Source: JBHENC01 sp046262295
GTDB taxonomy: Bacteria; Acidobacteriota; Blastocatellia; Pyrinomonadales; Pyrinomonadaceae
Direction: 5' to 3'
Length of the DNA: 64,000 nt
Assembly (NCBI GenBank): GCA_046262295.1
Contig: JBHENC010000002.1
Coordinates: 124,001-188,000 of the forward strand
Shown here: positions 26,494 to 35,137 of the stretch, in pieces
Position numbering within the stretch: position 1 is the first letter of the stretch
Layout of the letters: each line of letters begins with the position of its first letter
The notes under the pieces: model-generated
Databases searched by the model: none
The model's input: the letters and a program-made list of their open reading frames with translations, nothing else
What the model was told of the DNA's origin: nothing
Position numbers and translations under genes: made by a program

Positions 26494-29027
26494 GAGCTTT
26501 CATCCTCCACATTCTCTGTCTCCCAGAATGTTGGTTCTTTAGGCTGTTTACTTGTTTGCTTTTTCTTCTTCCTCTTCTCATTCCAATAACGGCGGAACTG
26601 TTTTGGATGCACTAACAAGCTAATGAATTCTTTGCTATTCAAATGAATATTGTCATGACTTGAAAATGTCAGAGCGGCGTGAGGGATTAGGACTCTATTC
26701 AAATAAAGGCGAGGAGTAATCATACCGCGCACGCTTTTACCTCGCCAATCTTGTAAGAAAATATGCCACCGTACTAAGCCATGATAGTAACGAATAGCTT
26801 CAGGGGTAAGCTCTAACTCATCAAGTATCTCTAATCGAAAAGCCTGTTTTGGGTGAAGCCGACCTTGATTGCTAACGAGCTTCCCTTTAGTTAGCTCATC
26901 CCTTGAAATACCTATAAAGGCACCTACTATATCTACAAGATGGGTGCCAAATGGCTCACCCGGTTTAGTAGAACTTGGCCCCTTTTCCCACGCAGAGGGA
27001 TCGTTAATTGATTCAGCAAAAACTAAGAATTCGCCGCCTTTTGATCGAAACACTTTATTTTGAATTACACTAGAAATTGGTAAAGTCAGCTTTTTAGGAG
27101 GGTCACTTGCCTCACGTAATATATTGGTAAACATCTGAATCATTGTTCTGATGTCGCTAGCCCACATTCCAGTAAATACTTTCCATCCGGAATAATTAAC
27201 GCGCTGCTTGGTATAATCCTCATTAGCGTTTTCACGCATCTGATTTGCGAGTTGATTATTAGACAATTGAGTTTTACCAAGCACTTGTGTCAAGCCTAAT
27301 TTCTTCCCGCTAAGCTCGCTATGCCTATCTATTCTCGGTCTAAATATTTTATCTAATAGCGCAGCTTTGGCTTTTTCCTCTTGATGCAGGCTCTCGGTAG
27401 CTAAATCAATCAAATCGTAATCATGGAAAAGTTCTAGAGGCTTTTTCCGTAGCCCTCGTTGATCAAAGCTATTAGCTGCCTCTGTGGAAATTTTAAAGAA
27501 GATTTTGCTTCTTCTCTTAAATATTATTGGGTTAAGGGCACGCTGAACCTCTCGAGGGATGATAGGTATCGTGTAGTCATCAAGGAATAGATAAAGAGGC
27601 TTTTCACCTATCCATGGAACATGTGATTCTAGATGATGTTGAACGATATCAAGTAAATCTAATCTAGCGAATGGCCAGGCCGTTTGATGACCACTTCCCA
27701 ATTTTGTTAGACGGCACCTTTCCTTTTCTTCTTCTATGAATGCTCTGGCATGAGCTAGAGCATCGGCTCCTTTGGGAAGAGGATGGTAACGGTCAACAAA
27801 AATTCCAGAAACAAACCCGTCAATCCACTCAAATTTATTTGACGGATCTGAGTTGTATAAAGCAAGAGTCTTACAAATCTCGCTAAACCAAGCCAAGTGG
27901 AAATAATGAATGACTTGTCTATCAACAGCTTCATTGATTCGTGAAGGAAGCCATGGAAATGCCTCTGCAAGGTCTCTGCAATTTAGGTAAAATCCAACAA
28001 ATTGATCCGCGCCTATTACACCAGAGGGGACTTTAATCACCTTGTCCATAAGAGCCGTCATTCGCCTGAAGACCATGGTTTTGCCACATCCTCTAGCGCC
28101 GGTTAGCACCGTGATATTCCTGCTCAGAAGGTCCTTTGCTGCTAAGAACTCTGGTACAAATAAGTTCTGCCATTCCTCAACTCTATATCCAAGGGCTTCA
28201 GCCACAAGGTAATCCCCCGGCTCTTTAAGTTCTGTACCTTCGACAGCGGCTGCTGATTCCCGTTCAGCCTCTTGAGCCAGTTCGTTAAATAATCTGAGCA
28301 AAGACTCCGGATTACCAACATATTCCCCTTGAGTGGGGTCAACCTCCATTACCTTCTTGCCCAAAAACTCCGTTAGCTTTGCGTGCATAACCTTATCCCG
28401 AGGATTAAGGTCCGCTGGATTTAATCTGCGTAGTAGTGATGATATGAGCGAGAAAAATTGGCGCGTATCATCTTTGGGTTTTAGATTATTATGTGATCCT
28501 CCATAGCCGAAATCTGAAATCCATATCGTGCGAGGACTATCGATCACTCTAGTGTCGGGGTCCTTAATCAGTATATTTTCTTCGTGGAGATCCCCATGAT
28601 GGATTTTGACTTGTCTGCAAACAAAAAGGACTTCGAGAAAAGTGTGAGCGACTTTCTCTATAAATGCCATATCTAATAGCTCAGGCCTACTCTTCAAATA
28701 CTCTTTGAGATTCATCCCTTGGATGAAATCGAAAATGATGTAAGTGAATTGATCGCCATCACTATCGTGGCTTGCACCGTGCCAATGATACTGAACGATA
28801 TTAATGTTAGGTAATGATCGCAAAAGTCTGAGTTTCTCAAGTTCTTTCCACCAGCCTCGATTAAGTCCTTCGTCAGGAATGATTTTACAAGCAAACGTGT
28901 CTCCAGTGGCTGGGTCAACAGCCTTATAAACAGAGCCTATTCCTCCCTGTCCTACTTTTTTTTCAAGGCGGTAACCATCAATAGTGAGGTGGAGGTAAGG
29001 ATCTTGTTCCTTTTTTCTTTTCGGCAT
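26490..29027 (-). CDS. Protein kinase fused to P-loop STAND-like ATPase
   Basis: 845 residues. The kinase domain occupies about 15-250: Gly-rich GQGGIGSV at 26-33, Lys48 in FACKII, catalytic loop HGDLHEEN at 144-151 and DFG at 172-174. A P-loop domain follows: Walker A GARGCGKT at 310-317 and Walker B LYLFLDDY at about 478-485, then a long helical C-terminus that probably senses or oligomerises. This is a signalling-type architecture rather than a housekeeping kinase. ATG 29027 follows the methyltransferase stop by one base (TAAAATG), and its 3' end overlaps the CARF-like gene, so the three are one translational unit. The target and trigger are unknown. Confidence 0.85.
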   Translation of the reverse strand: MPKRKKEQDPYLHLTIDGYRLEKKVGQGGIGSVYKAVDPATGDTFACKIIPDEGLNRGWWKELEKLRLLRSLPNINIVQYHWHGASHDSDGDQFTYIIFDFIQGMNLKEYLKSRPELLDMAFIEKVAHTFLEVLFVCRQVKIHHGDLHEENILIKDPDTRVIDSPRTIWISDFGYGGSHNNLKPKDDTRQFFSLISSLLRRLNPADLNPRDKVMHAKLTEFLGKKVMEVDPTQGEYVGNPESLLRLFNELAQEAERESAAAVEGTELKEPGDYLVAEALGYRVEEWQNLFVPEFLAAKDLLSRNITVLTGARGCGKTMVFRRMTALMDKVIKVPSGVIGADQFVGFYLNCRDLAEAFPWLPSRINEAVDRQVIHYFHLAWFSEICKTLALYNSDPSNKFEWIDGFVSGIFVDRYHPLPKGADALAHARAFIEEEKERCRLTKLGSGHQTAWPFARLDLLDIVQHHLESHVPWIGEKPLYLFLDDYTIPIIPREVQRALNPIIFKRRSKIFFKISTEAANSFDQRGLRKKPLELFHDYDLIDLATESLHQEEKAKAALLDKIFRPRIDRHSELSGKKLGLTQVLGKTQLSNNQLANQMRENANEDYTKQRVNYSGWKVFTGMWASDIRTMIQMFTNILREASDPPKKLTLPISSVIQNKVFRSKGGEFLVFAESINDPSAWEKGPSSTKPGEPFGTHLVDIVGAFIGISRDELTKGKLVSNQGRLHPKQAFRLEILDELELTPEAIRYYHGLVRWHIFLQDWRGKSVRGMITPRLYLNRVLIPHAALTFSSHDNIHLNSKEFISLLVHPKQFRRYWNEKRKKKKQTSKQPKEPTFWETENVEDESS

Positions 29028-29028
29028 T

Positions 29029-30213
29029 TTAATCACTACTGTCTCGGCTTAGAACTAGCACCGTTTCTGTTTGGCTGCCATTATAACCTCGTCGTACCCG
29101 ACGGTCTTTAGGAATTTGCTCAGTATGCTTCCAAACTAATGAATAGCCTTTAACTTCTTTAGTCGCTATTGATGCAATGGCGTCATGAAGAGGCATGTTG
29201 TAGTAACGGCTACGGGTGTCTCCTAAAACGAGAACGCACATCCCTGTGGGAGTTAAAACATTATGCCATTGTATGAGACAACGCTTAAACATTTTTAAGA
29301 ATTGCGCTTCATTAGGCGAGATACTGCAATCCAATGACTTCCAGTCAGAAGTACCAAGGAACCATAAACGAAGTCTGTTATCCCGCCCATAATCTAGCTG
29401 CCTCATGTAAGGAGGGCTGGTTATAATCGCTTGGACTCCTTTCTCTGGAATGAAATTGGCGGCATTACGCACATAGCAATTGCGATCAATATTGGTGTCT
29501 AGATACGGTAACCTTCTTAATGCACGCTTTACCTTCCGTTCAAGTCTTTCTCGTACCGAACGATACTCATATAAGTCAGGATGAAGATGTCGCGGGAAAT
29601 TCCTTTCTCGTAGATACGGAACAGTATGGCTACTAGGAAATGATAAAAAGCCGGGTCTCTGGTGATGTAAAATGCCTAACAGACAAGACAATAAAAAGTA
29701 AGATTTTCTGCTTCTAAGAACGGTTGACCAAGCAACAGCCTCACGCAGTGTTTCTGGATGGTAGAAAGCTCGCACCCATTTTGGAGTTTTTCTCAAATCA
29801 ACTGCTGCCATAATCTTAGGAACTTTATGCGCAACCGTTTCAATTTCTATGTTGGCTATCTCAATGGAAGGACTTGGAAATAGTTTAGCCCGCGTTAGGG
29901 CTACCGCATAAGGACTCAAATCACTTGCTATAATGCTTCTTTTAGCAGCCCACGCCTCCAGTGCAACGGTGCCCGATCCACAAAACGGATCGTAGATGGT
30001 GTCGCCCTCACACGTGAACGTATCAATTAGTGTCCCAGCCATAGAGGATTTCATTTTACCAATATATGGAGCAACTTGATGTAATGTAGTTTCTCGTAAT
30101 AGAGCGCTTCCTGTCCAACTACTCGCCAAGCTTTCATGTGAACTCTTCGAGCGCGGGAGGTGAGTTAAATGATGAGGCAATGAAAAGGACTTGTTGACAG
30201 CAATGGTTGTCAT
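29029..30213 (-). CDS. SPPY-type DNA methyltransferase (N4-C or N6-A)
   Basis: 394 residues. Motif I is DTIYDPFCGSGTVALEAW with the following acidic SDLSPY; motif IV is ITSPPYMRQLDYGRD, after about 180 residues that may hold the recognition domain. The order I before IV and the SPPY sequence point to an amino-methyltransferase acting on cytosine-N4 or adenine-N6. No restriction endonuclease gene lies beside it, so it may mark self for the kinase-ATPase system or act alone. ATG 30213 is preferred over a TTG three codons upstream. It begins the leftward operon and is divergent from the dUTPase-fold gene. Confidence 0.87.
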   Translation of the reverse strand: MTTIAVNKSFSLPHHLTHLPRSKSSHESLASSWTGSALLRETTLHQVAPYIGKMKSSMAGTLIDTFTCEGDTIYDPFCGSGTVALEAWAAKRSIIASDLSPYAVALTRAKLFPSPSIEIANIEIETVAHKVPKIMAAVDLRKTPKWVRAFYHPETLREAVAWSTVLRSRKSYFLLSCLLGILHHQRPGFLSFPSSHTVPYLRERNFPRHLHPDLYEYRSVRERLERKVKRALRRLPYLDTNIDRNCYVRNAANFIPEKGVQAIITSPPYMRQLDYGRDNRLRLWFLGTSDWKSLDCSISPNEAQFLKMFKRCLIQWHNVLTPTGMCVLVLGDTRSRYYNMPLHDAIASIATKEVKGYSLVWKHTEQIPKDRRVRRGYNGSQTETVLVLSRDSSD

Positions 30214-30522
30214 ATTAGTCAAGGAGTTTATCCCACTGTCGCCTATAACCTGACGCAGCCGATTAAGTCATTAATCAAATTGGAAACAACTCGCTCCCTC
30301 TTTTTAATCTATCAACTACATAATTATGTTTTACACCTTTTAGCAGTTTGGCGCCAGCCATTGAGAGTCGTTTCACATGAAAACACGCAAATTGATTTAC
30401 TATTGCATATATGATATTTAGTTCTCGTAAAACTGTTAGTCCACATACGACGACTCAATAAACAGTTTAGACTACCGACATCGTTCCTCATAAGAACGGA
30501 AATCAATAATAGGAGAAATGAA
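30214..30522. promoter_or_regulatory. Divergent intergenic region inside island
   Basis: 309 AT-rich bases separate the divergent methyltransferase and dUTPase-fold starts and so must hold both promoters. The region around 30395-30425 is rich in TATA-like hexamers, but I cannot match a -35/-10 pair with correct spacing. No structured RNA was seen. Confidence 0.45.
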
Positions 30523-31068
30523 ATGTTTCTTATCTCGAAGTTTGTGTACGAAGCAATGGGTAAGTCGAAGCTTCATGCGACGGACGCTTATCTTAAGATC
30601 CTCAACTATTCGTTGGATAATCACAGTCAGACATACTACAAGTTTCGCTATGGCGCACCGGACGTCAACGGGAAAGTTGGAATGCCTGCGTCGCTTAAAC
30701 TGAAGAATGGTTCTTTTGCACCGGTGTGGAGTCTGGAAGGGTTTGAACTCTCCGAACGTGTGCTTGGAGTATTTGGACATTCCTCCGATCTCTTCAGGCG
30801 TGGCCTTGATTTGATCCACTCGCCATTCATTGACCCAGCCTTCAAAGGGCAGTTGCAACTCGTTATCCGAAATTTTTCAAATCAAGAAGTGATGCTCTCC
30901 CCGAAAGAAGTTATCGGGAAGGTTGTGTTCTTCGATATTTCCGACACGATACTGAGCGCAGAGGATCTTCTCAAGGAGGTTCAGGAGAATGCTCAAAATC
31001 AAACTCGAAAAAATGCTATATCAGAAATAGGTCAAGCATTAAACGGAATCTCTAAATTTACCGTATGA
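30523..31068 (+). CDS. dUTPase/dCTP-deaminase-fold protein, possibly inactive
   Basis: 181 residues. The segment VLGVFGHSSDLFRRGLDLIH, then SPFIDPAFKGQLQLVIRNFS and VMLSPKEVIGKVVFFDIS, follows the trimeric dUTPase/dCTP deaminase beta-roll (GRSS, then IDPGFKGxLTLELxN, then LxPGMKIxQLxF). The RSS motif is HSS and the deaminase catalytic Glu position is Val; the Asp of IDP is kept. So it is either a dUTPase-like hydrolase or a binding protein without activity. AGGAG stands seven bases before ATG 30523. It is the last island gene. A dUMP-linked protein beside a ThyA suggests a shared nucleotide theme. Confidence 0.65.
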   Translation: MFLISKFVYEAMGKSKLHATDAYLKILNYSLDNHSQTYYKFRYGAPDVNGKVGMPASLKLKNGSFAPVWSLEGFELSERVLGVFGHSSDLFRRGLDLIHSPFIDPAFKGQLQLVIRNFSNQEVMLSPKEVIGKVVFFDISDTILSAEDLLKEVQENAQNQTRKNAISEIGQALNGISKFTV

Positions 31069-31101
31069 GTCGCTTTTGATCATTAACCAATACGGAACGG
31101 C

Positions 31102-31530
31102 GTTTCAAGCTGGAACATGCATGTCGTCGATGGAGTCCATCTGCCGCCGTGTCACACGCTTTTTCAATTCAAAGTCGAGAACGAAAAAATCCTTCACTGC
31201 CAGCTTTACCAGCGTTCGGCAGATGCCTTCTTAGGGGTGCCATTCAACATCAGTTCCTACGCGCTTTTGACGTACATGATCGCGCACGTCTGCGGATTGC
31301 AGGCGGGCGATTTTATTTACACGCTCGGCGATTATCACATCTACAAGAATCACTTGGAACAGGTTGAAGAACTGCTTGCGCGCGAGCCTTTGCCTTTGCC
31401 GCGTCTTGAAATTAAAGACGACGGGGAACGCTTGCACGGCCTCAACGGATTATTAAAGTTTCGTTATGAGCACTTGAATTTAGTTGATTACAGATCGCAC
31501 GGCAAAATCAGTGCGCCCGTCGCGGTGTGA
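31102..31530 (+). pseudogene. thyA: Resident thyA, 3' fragment
   Basis: From about 31102 the frame reads VSSWNMHVVDGVHLPPCHTLFQFKV, containing the catalytic PPCH, then YQRSADAFLGVPFNISSYAL and the C-terminal ISAPVAV with stop at 31530. Just upstream, in frame, are unrelated residues and a TAA at 31084. Relative to the 5' fragment, about 40 codons are missing, from VYGxQWR to the SRR arginine pair. An ATG at 31117 could start translation but would give only the C-terminal half. It ends 16 bases before folA, the usual thyA-folA arrangement, which identifies this as the original locus. Confidence 0.9.
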
Positions 31531-31546
31531 GGGCGGCAAAACTTTT

Positions 31547-32029
31547 ATGGCAACAATCATCGGCCTCGTCGCCGTAGATAGGAATAATGCCATCGGGCGC
31601 AATGGTGCTTTGCCTTGGCACTACGCGGCGGATATGAAATTCTTCCGCCAGCAGACGACGGGGAACGCCTGCGTGATGGGCTATAAAACATGGCTGTCAC
31701 TGAAGAAACCTTTGAAAGGCAGATTGAACATCGTATTAAGCCGTTCGGCGGAAATCGCCGCGCCTGAAAATGTGATTATGCTGCGCGACAAAGCGGCGGT
31801 GCTCGCGCTCAAGCCTTATTTGTCGTGCGATCTTTTCATCATCGGAGGCCGACAGATTTATCAAACCTTCACGGGCGAGATTGATAAATGGATCGTCACG
31901 GAAGTTCCGCTCGCGGTGGCGGACGCGGACACCTTTATGCCGGAGAATTTTCTGAAAGGATTCCGCGTCTACGGCGCGCGCGAGTTGGAAGAGAATTTGA
32001 CAGTTAAATTTTACGAGCGAGCACGTTAA
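31547..32029 (+). CDS. folA: Dihydrofolate reductase
   Basis: 160 residues. It regenerates tetrahydrofolate from the dihydrofolate made by ThyA. Motifs: IGLVAVDRNNAIGRNGALPWH, ADMKFFRQQT with the substrate Asp, CVMGYKTWLSL, NIVLSRS, and FIIGGRQIYQTF at the NADPH site. ATG 31547 follows GAGGGCGGC; it was the second gene of a thyA-folA operon, and after the island insertion its transcription must come from the island or a new promoter. It is the trimethoprim target. Confidence 0.93.
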   Translation: MATIIGLVAVDRNNAIGRNGALPWHYAADMKFFRQQTTGNACVMGYKTWLSLKKPLKGRLNIVLSRSAEIAAPENVIMLRDKAAVLALKPYLSCDLFIIGGRQIYQTFTGEIDKWIVTEVPLAVADADTFMPENFLKGFRVYGARELEENLTVKFYERAR

Positions 32030-32056
32030 TTGTATAGAGTGGGCAGGCCGCCGCGC

Positions 32057-33073
32057 CTACGATTTGAAATCTCTAACGTCTTTGAATGGCACTTCGCTAT
32101 CTGCGAAATCGGGGCGGTAGTAATGTGCCGCGCCGTCGTATTCCTGCATCCAGCCTTCTTCCATCTCCAATTTATCGAGCGCGGAGAGCGCGCGTAGCCA
32201 TTCAGATTCCGTGATGCGGCGCGAGAGCAGTGTGTAGCGTTCGTCTGTTGCGGCGCGGTTGGTCGCGTAATACTGCGCCATCATCGAGACGGCGACGCGC
32301 GGGCTTAGCATGTCTCTGATCCATTCGAGTGATTCGCGTATGCCCGCGATGTCGTTCGGCAATACGAGCAGGCGTATCACGAGGCCGCGTTTGAGAAGTT
32401 TGTCATCGCCGAAAACTAGTTCGTCGCCGGTCTGTTCATACATCTCTTTGATCGCGGCGCGGGCGTGCTCCGTGTAATTCTTTACTTTCGAGTAAGTGTA
32501 GCCTTCTACGGAGTCCGCGTATTTCAAGTCGGGCAGGTAAACGCCGACGATGCCGTTTAAGAGTTGTAAGACTTCGACGGAATCGTAGGCGTTGGTGTTA
32601 TAGACGATGGGAAGCCGTAGCCCTGCTCGCGCGGCGATGAGAATGCTACGCGCCATTTGCGGGGCGAAGTGCGTCGGGGAAACGAAGTTGATGTTATGAC
32701 AGCCGCGCGTTTGCAGTTCGATCATCATTTCCGCGAGGCGTTCGTGTGTGACTTCATTTTTGATCTGCTCTTTGTGCGTCTGCGAGATTTGGTAGTTCTG
32801 GCAATAGACGCAGCGCAGATTGCAGTTGCCGAAAAAGATGTTGCCCGCGCCGTGTGTGCCTGTCAGAGCGGGTTCTTCGCCGAAGTGCGCGGTGTAGGAA
32901 GAGACGACGGGCAGGCGTCCCGAATAGCAGGCGGCGATTTCATTCTCCAGCCGGTTGTTGAAGCAATCGCGCGGGCAGACGGTGCAGCGCGCGAGCAGGG
33001 ATTCGAGCGCAAGTGTGCGACGTTCGAGTTCGCCTGTGGCGAGCAATTGAAGATAAGCGGGCGTGTGCATCAT
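32057..33073 (-). CDS. Radical SAM protein, PflX-like
   Basis: 338 residues. The CxxxCxxC cluster is CNLRCVYCQN, inside a TIM-barrel that starts GAGNIFFGN. An additional Cys-rich N-terminus (CTVCPRDCFNNR, then ACYSG) fits the COG1313 PflX group of pyruvate-formate-lyase-activating-enzyme homologues, whose substrates are unknown. It converges on folA with a 27-base gap. The start has two adjacent ATGs (MMHTP); either is possible. Confidence 0.85.
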   Translation of the reverse strand: MMHTPAYLQLLATGELERRTLALESLLARCTVCPRDCFNNRLENEIAACYSGRLPVVSSYTAHFGEEPALTGTHGAGNIFFGNCNLRCVYCQNYQISQTHKEQIKNEVTHERLAEMMIELQTRGCHNINFVSPTHFAPQMARSILIAARAGLRLPIVYNTNAYDSVEVLQLLNGIVGVYLPDLKYADSVEGYTYSKVKNYTEHARAAIKEMYEQTGDELVFGDDKLLKRGLVIRLLVLPNDIAGIRESLEWIRDMLSPRVAVSMMAQYYATNRAATDERYTLLSRRITESEWLRALSALDKLEMEEGWMQEYDGAAHYYRPDFADSEVPFKDVRDFKS

Positions 33074-33083
33074 CTAAAATTCA

Positions 33084-33632
33084 TCATGGATGAAAGCGCC
33101 GGAAATGGACGCGGTGCGGTTTGTGTTGTTCGACGGCGACGGCGGGCGCGAATTGCTTGCCGAGTTCCCAAATGAAATCCATCTCCGTGTGAATCGTGCT
33201 CAGGGCGAGCCGCGCCTCGAAGATTAAAAGTATGCTGCCGTAGAAGAGAAAGCACGCGCCTAAGAGTCCGAAGACGACGGGAACCCAATTGTAACGCGCG
33301 CTGGAAACGGCTACGACGCCGATGGCAACGCTTGTTGAAACGAAGATGCCGAGCGCAAGGTAAAAAACGGTCATGCAGCGTTGCAGCAGACGCGCGCGGC
33401 TTGTCAGTTTATCGAGTTGGCCGAAAATCATGATGCGGCGTTCTTCGTAAAACTTCATCGCGGGATCGCTGTTCGCCAGCTCTTCGAGCCGATCCGAAAT
33501 CACACGCACGCGGTCAACGACGCGCCCTAAACGTGTCGAAGTCGAGAGAATCATCGTACCGCAGGCGGAGATCAAGACGGCGGGCGTAATCATCGCCGTC
33601 AGAACCGAGAGCGCCGAAGAAGGTGGTTCCAT
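33084..33632 (-). CDS. DUF2721-type membrane protein
   Basis: 182 residues with a hydrophobic N-terminal helix (SVLTAMITPAVLISACGTMI), a charged amphipathic middle with DRVRVISDRLEEL, and two further helices (VFYLALGIFVSTSVAIGVVA, and VPVVFGLLGACFLFYGSILL). This pattern is the DUF2721 family, of unknown function. AGGAG precedes ATG 33632, excluding the longer upstream reading. It is ten bases from the radical SAM gene and likely in the same transcript. Confidence 0.75.
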   Translation of the reverse strand: MEPPSSALSVLTAMITPAVLISACGTMILSTSTRLGRVVDRVRVISDRLEELANSDPAMKFYEERRIMIFGQLDKLTSRARLLQRCMTVFYLALGIFVSTSVAIGVVAVSSARYNWVPVVFGLLGACFLFYGSILLIFEARLALSTIHTEMDFIWELGKQFAPAVAVEQHKPHRVHFRRFHP

Positions 33633-33860
33633 ACTGCTCCTGAAACGAAAACTATTTATAAGCGCAGAGGGCTGTAAAGCGCAATGCGTTGCCTTGCGAA
33701 ACAACGCGAGATTAAAAAGATGCGCGCATCGTAAGAAAGAAGAAACGAGAGCGCGAAAGTTGTGTTATGCTCCGCCGCATCAGCGTACTGTAGTCTTGGG
33801 ACGCCTGAACTCCATCTCGAACACAAGGGATTTTAACCTTCTTACTAAGGAGCAGAAGAA

Positions 33861-34805
33861 ATGGCTGAACAGGGTGATGGCACGAACGACGGGATGAACC
33901 GTGCCGGAAGCGGAAACAACGGCGACGAGGATCGTCAGACTGACGCCGCCGCAGGGCAGGGTGATAACGATGCCGCGTCAAGCGGCAGCATGAACGACGG
34001 CGGCACGGGCGGCAGCGGTGGGGACACCGGCAGCGGCATGGACACAGGAGGCAGCGGCGGCAGTGGTCGTGATACAACCGGCGGCGCGTCTGAACAATCA
34101 CGCGGCGGCGGTCAGGCGATTGGTCGCGCCACAGGTATCGGCTCGGGAATGTCCGAAGGCGCGGACGGTTCGACTGCGGGCACAGGCAGCAGCGCGGGCG
34201 GAACAAGCAGCGGCGCGACGAAAAGCTCCGGCGGTAAAGGCGCAGCGAAGACCGGCAGTAAGGGTGCGTCGAAGACCGGCGCGAAGGGCGGCGGCGCAGC
34301 GACAAAAGGCGGCGTGAAGAAGGGCGGCGCAGGCGGCAGCAAGGGCGCGGGCGGCGGCACACGCGGCGGTCAGGGCGGCGGTGGTTCGCAAAAGGGCGCG
34401 GCCAAAAAGAGCAGCGCGAAGAAATCCGGCGGCAGCAAAAAAGGTGCAGCCAAGAAAGGCACAGCCAAGACGAGCGCAGTAGCAGCAGGCAAGAAGGGCG
34501 TTGCGGCTAAGAAAAGCGCAGGTAAGAAGAGCGCAACGAAGAAAGCCATGCCGTCGAAAGCCGGTGGTAAAGGCAGCAAACAGGGCGGCGCGAAAAAGGG
34601 TGGCACGGGCGGCGTCGCGCGTGGCATGGGTAGCGGGCGCGGCAGCTCCGGCACAAGCGGCGGCGCAGGCAAAAAAGGCGGCTCCTCGTCAAAGAAGACT
34701 GCCAAGAAGGGCGGCGCTGGCAAGGGCGGCTCTAAAAAAGGTAGTACCACAAAGAAAGGCGGCGCTGGCAAAAAAGGCGCAGCTAAAAAGGGAGGCAGAA
34801 GATAA
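33861..34805 (+). CDS. Gly/Lys/Ala-rich histone-H1-like protein
   Basis: 314 residues in two compositional halves. Residues 1-105 are Gly/Ser/Asp/Asn-rich and acidic (for example GGTGGSGGDTGSGMDTGGSG). From about 120 on, the protein is a Lys/Gly/Ala/Ser low-complexity tail with KKGGAG, AAKKG and KSSGG units. Such tails occur in H1-like and AlgP/Hc2-like DNA-binding proteins and presumably bind nucleic acid, while the acidic half might be a counter-tail. AAGGAG precedes ATG 33861. The other frames of this stretch give the artificial Pro- and Arg-rich shadows. Strong translation signals and the paired second gene make it real. Confidence 0.75.
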   Translation: MAEQGDGTNDGMNRAGSGNNGDEDRQTDAAAGQGDNDAASSGSMNDGGTGGSGGDTGSGMDTGGSGGSGRDTTGGASEQSRGGGQAIGRATGIGSGMSEGADGSTAGTGSSAGGTSSGATKSSGGKGAAKTGSKGASKTGAKGGGAATKGGVKKGGAGGSKGAGGGTRGGQGGGGSQKGAAKKSSAKKSGGSKKGAAKKGTAKTSAVAAGKKGVAAKKSAGKKSATKKAMPSKAGGKGSKQGGAKKGGTGGVARGMGSGRGSSGTSGGAGKKGGSSSKKTAKKGGAGKGGSKKGSTTKKGGAGKKGAAKKGGRR

Positions 34806-34809
34806 ATCT

Positions 34810-35115
34810 ATGGCAACCAAGAGCAGCACTAAAAAGAGTTCCGGCACAAAGAGCGGCGCGAAGAAATCCGGCGGCGCAAAGAAAGGCACGGCGAAAAAAA
34901 GCGCAACGAACAAGAGCGCCGCTAAGAAGAGCACTGCCAAGAAGGGCGCGGCGAAAAAGGGTGGAGCTAAAAAGGGAAGCGCCAAGAAAGGGGCGGCGAA
35001 GAAAGGCGGCACGAAGCTTAATCTCGTGCAGGCCGCTAAAACCACCAGCAAGGTCGCTAAGGGAGTCGCCACGATTCTGGACACTCTGACGGATAATCGA
35101 AAATCCAAACGCTAA
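34810..35115 (+). CDS. Lys/Ala-rich basic protein with C-terminal helix
   Basis: 101 residues, 30-40% Lys, built of KKGAAKKG and KKSAAK units to about 68, then a non-repetitive tail LNLVQAAKTTSKVAKGVATI and DNRKSKR that should form an amphipathic helix. It resembles the eukaryotic H1 C-terminal tail. It follows the previous basic gene by four bases and ends at a shared terminator, so they form one operon. Nucleoid compaction or RNA binding is inferred from charge alone. Confidence 0.75.
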   Translation: MATKSSTKKSSGTKSGAKKSGGAKKGTAKKSATNKSAAKKSTAKKGAAKKGGAKKGSAKKGAAKKGGTKLNLVQAAKTTSKVAKGVATILDTLTDNRKSKR

Positions 35116-35137
35116 GTAAACACATAACCTGACGCAA

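Larger units (their letters stand above)
23413..31101. mobile_element. AT-rich island inserted in thyA, carrying replacement thyA
   Basis: Both ends fall inside one gene: host thyA codons stop at 23412 and resume at about 31102. The base composition drops sharply between these points. Six genes lie inside: thyA and a pentapeptide/TIR-like gene rightward, a leftward MTase, kinase-ATPase and CARF-like operon, and a rightward dUTPase-fold gene. I found no integrase, transposase, terminal inverted repeat or convincing target duplication; AAATTTAC occurs near both ends (about 23428 and 31056) but is too short to weigh. About 40 host codons are absent, so the event replaced rather than simply split the target. 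Confidence 0.85.

Noticed and set aside
23420..31070. AAATTTAC near both island ends as a direct-repeat attachment site
   Set aside because: Eight bases in AT-rich DNA are expected by chance, and the right copy lies inside the coding end of the dUTPase-fold gene.
34370..34771. Pro/Phe/Leu-rich minus-strand frame over the Lys-rich gene
   Set aside because: It is the complement of Lys/Gly/Ala codons; the plus strand has the AAGGAG site and terminator.
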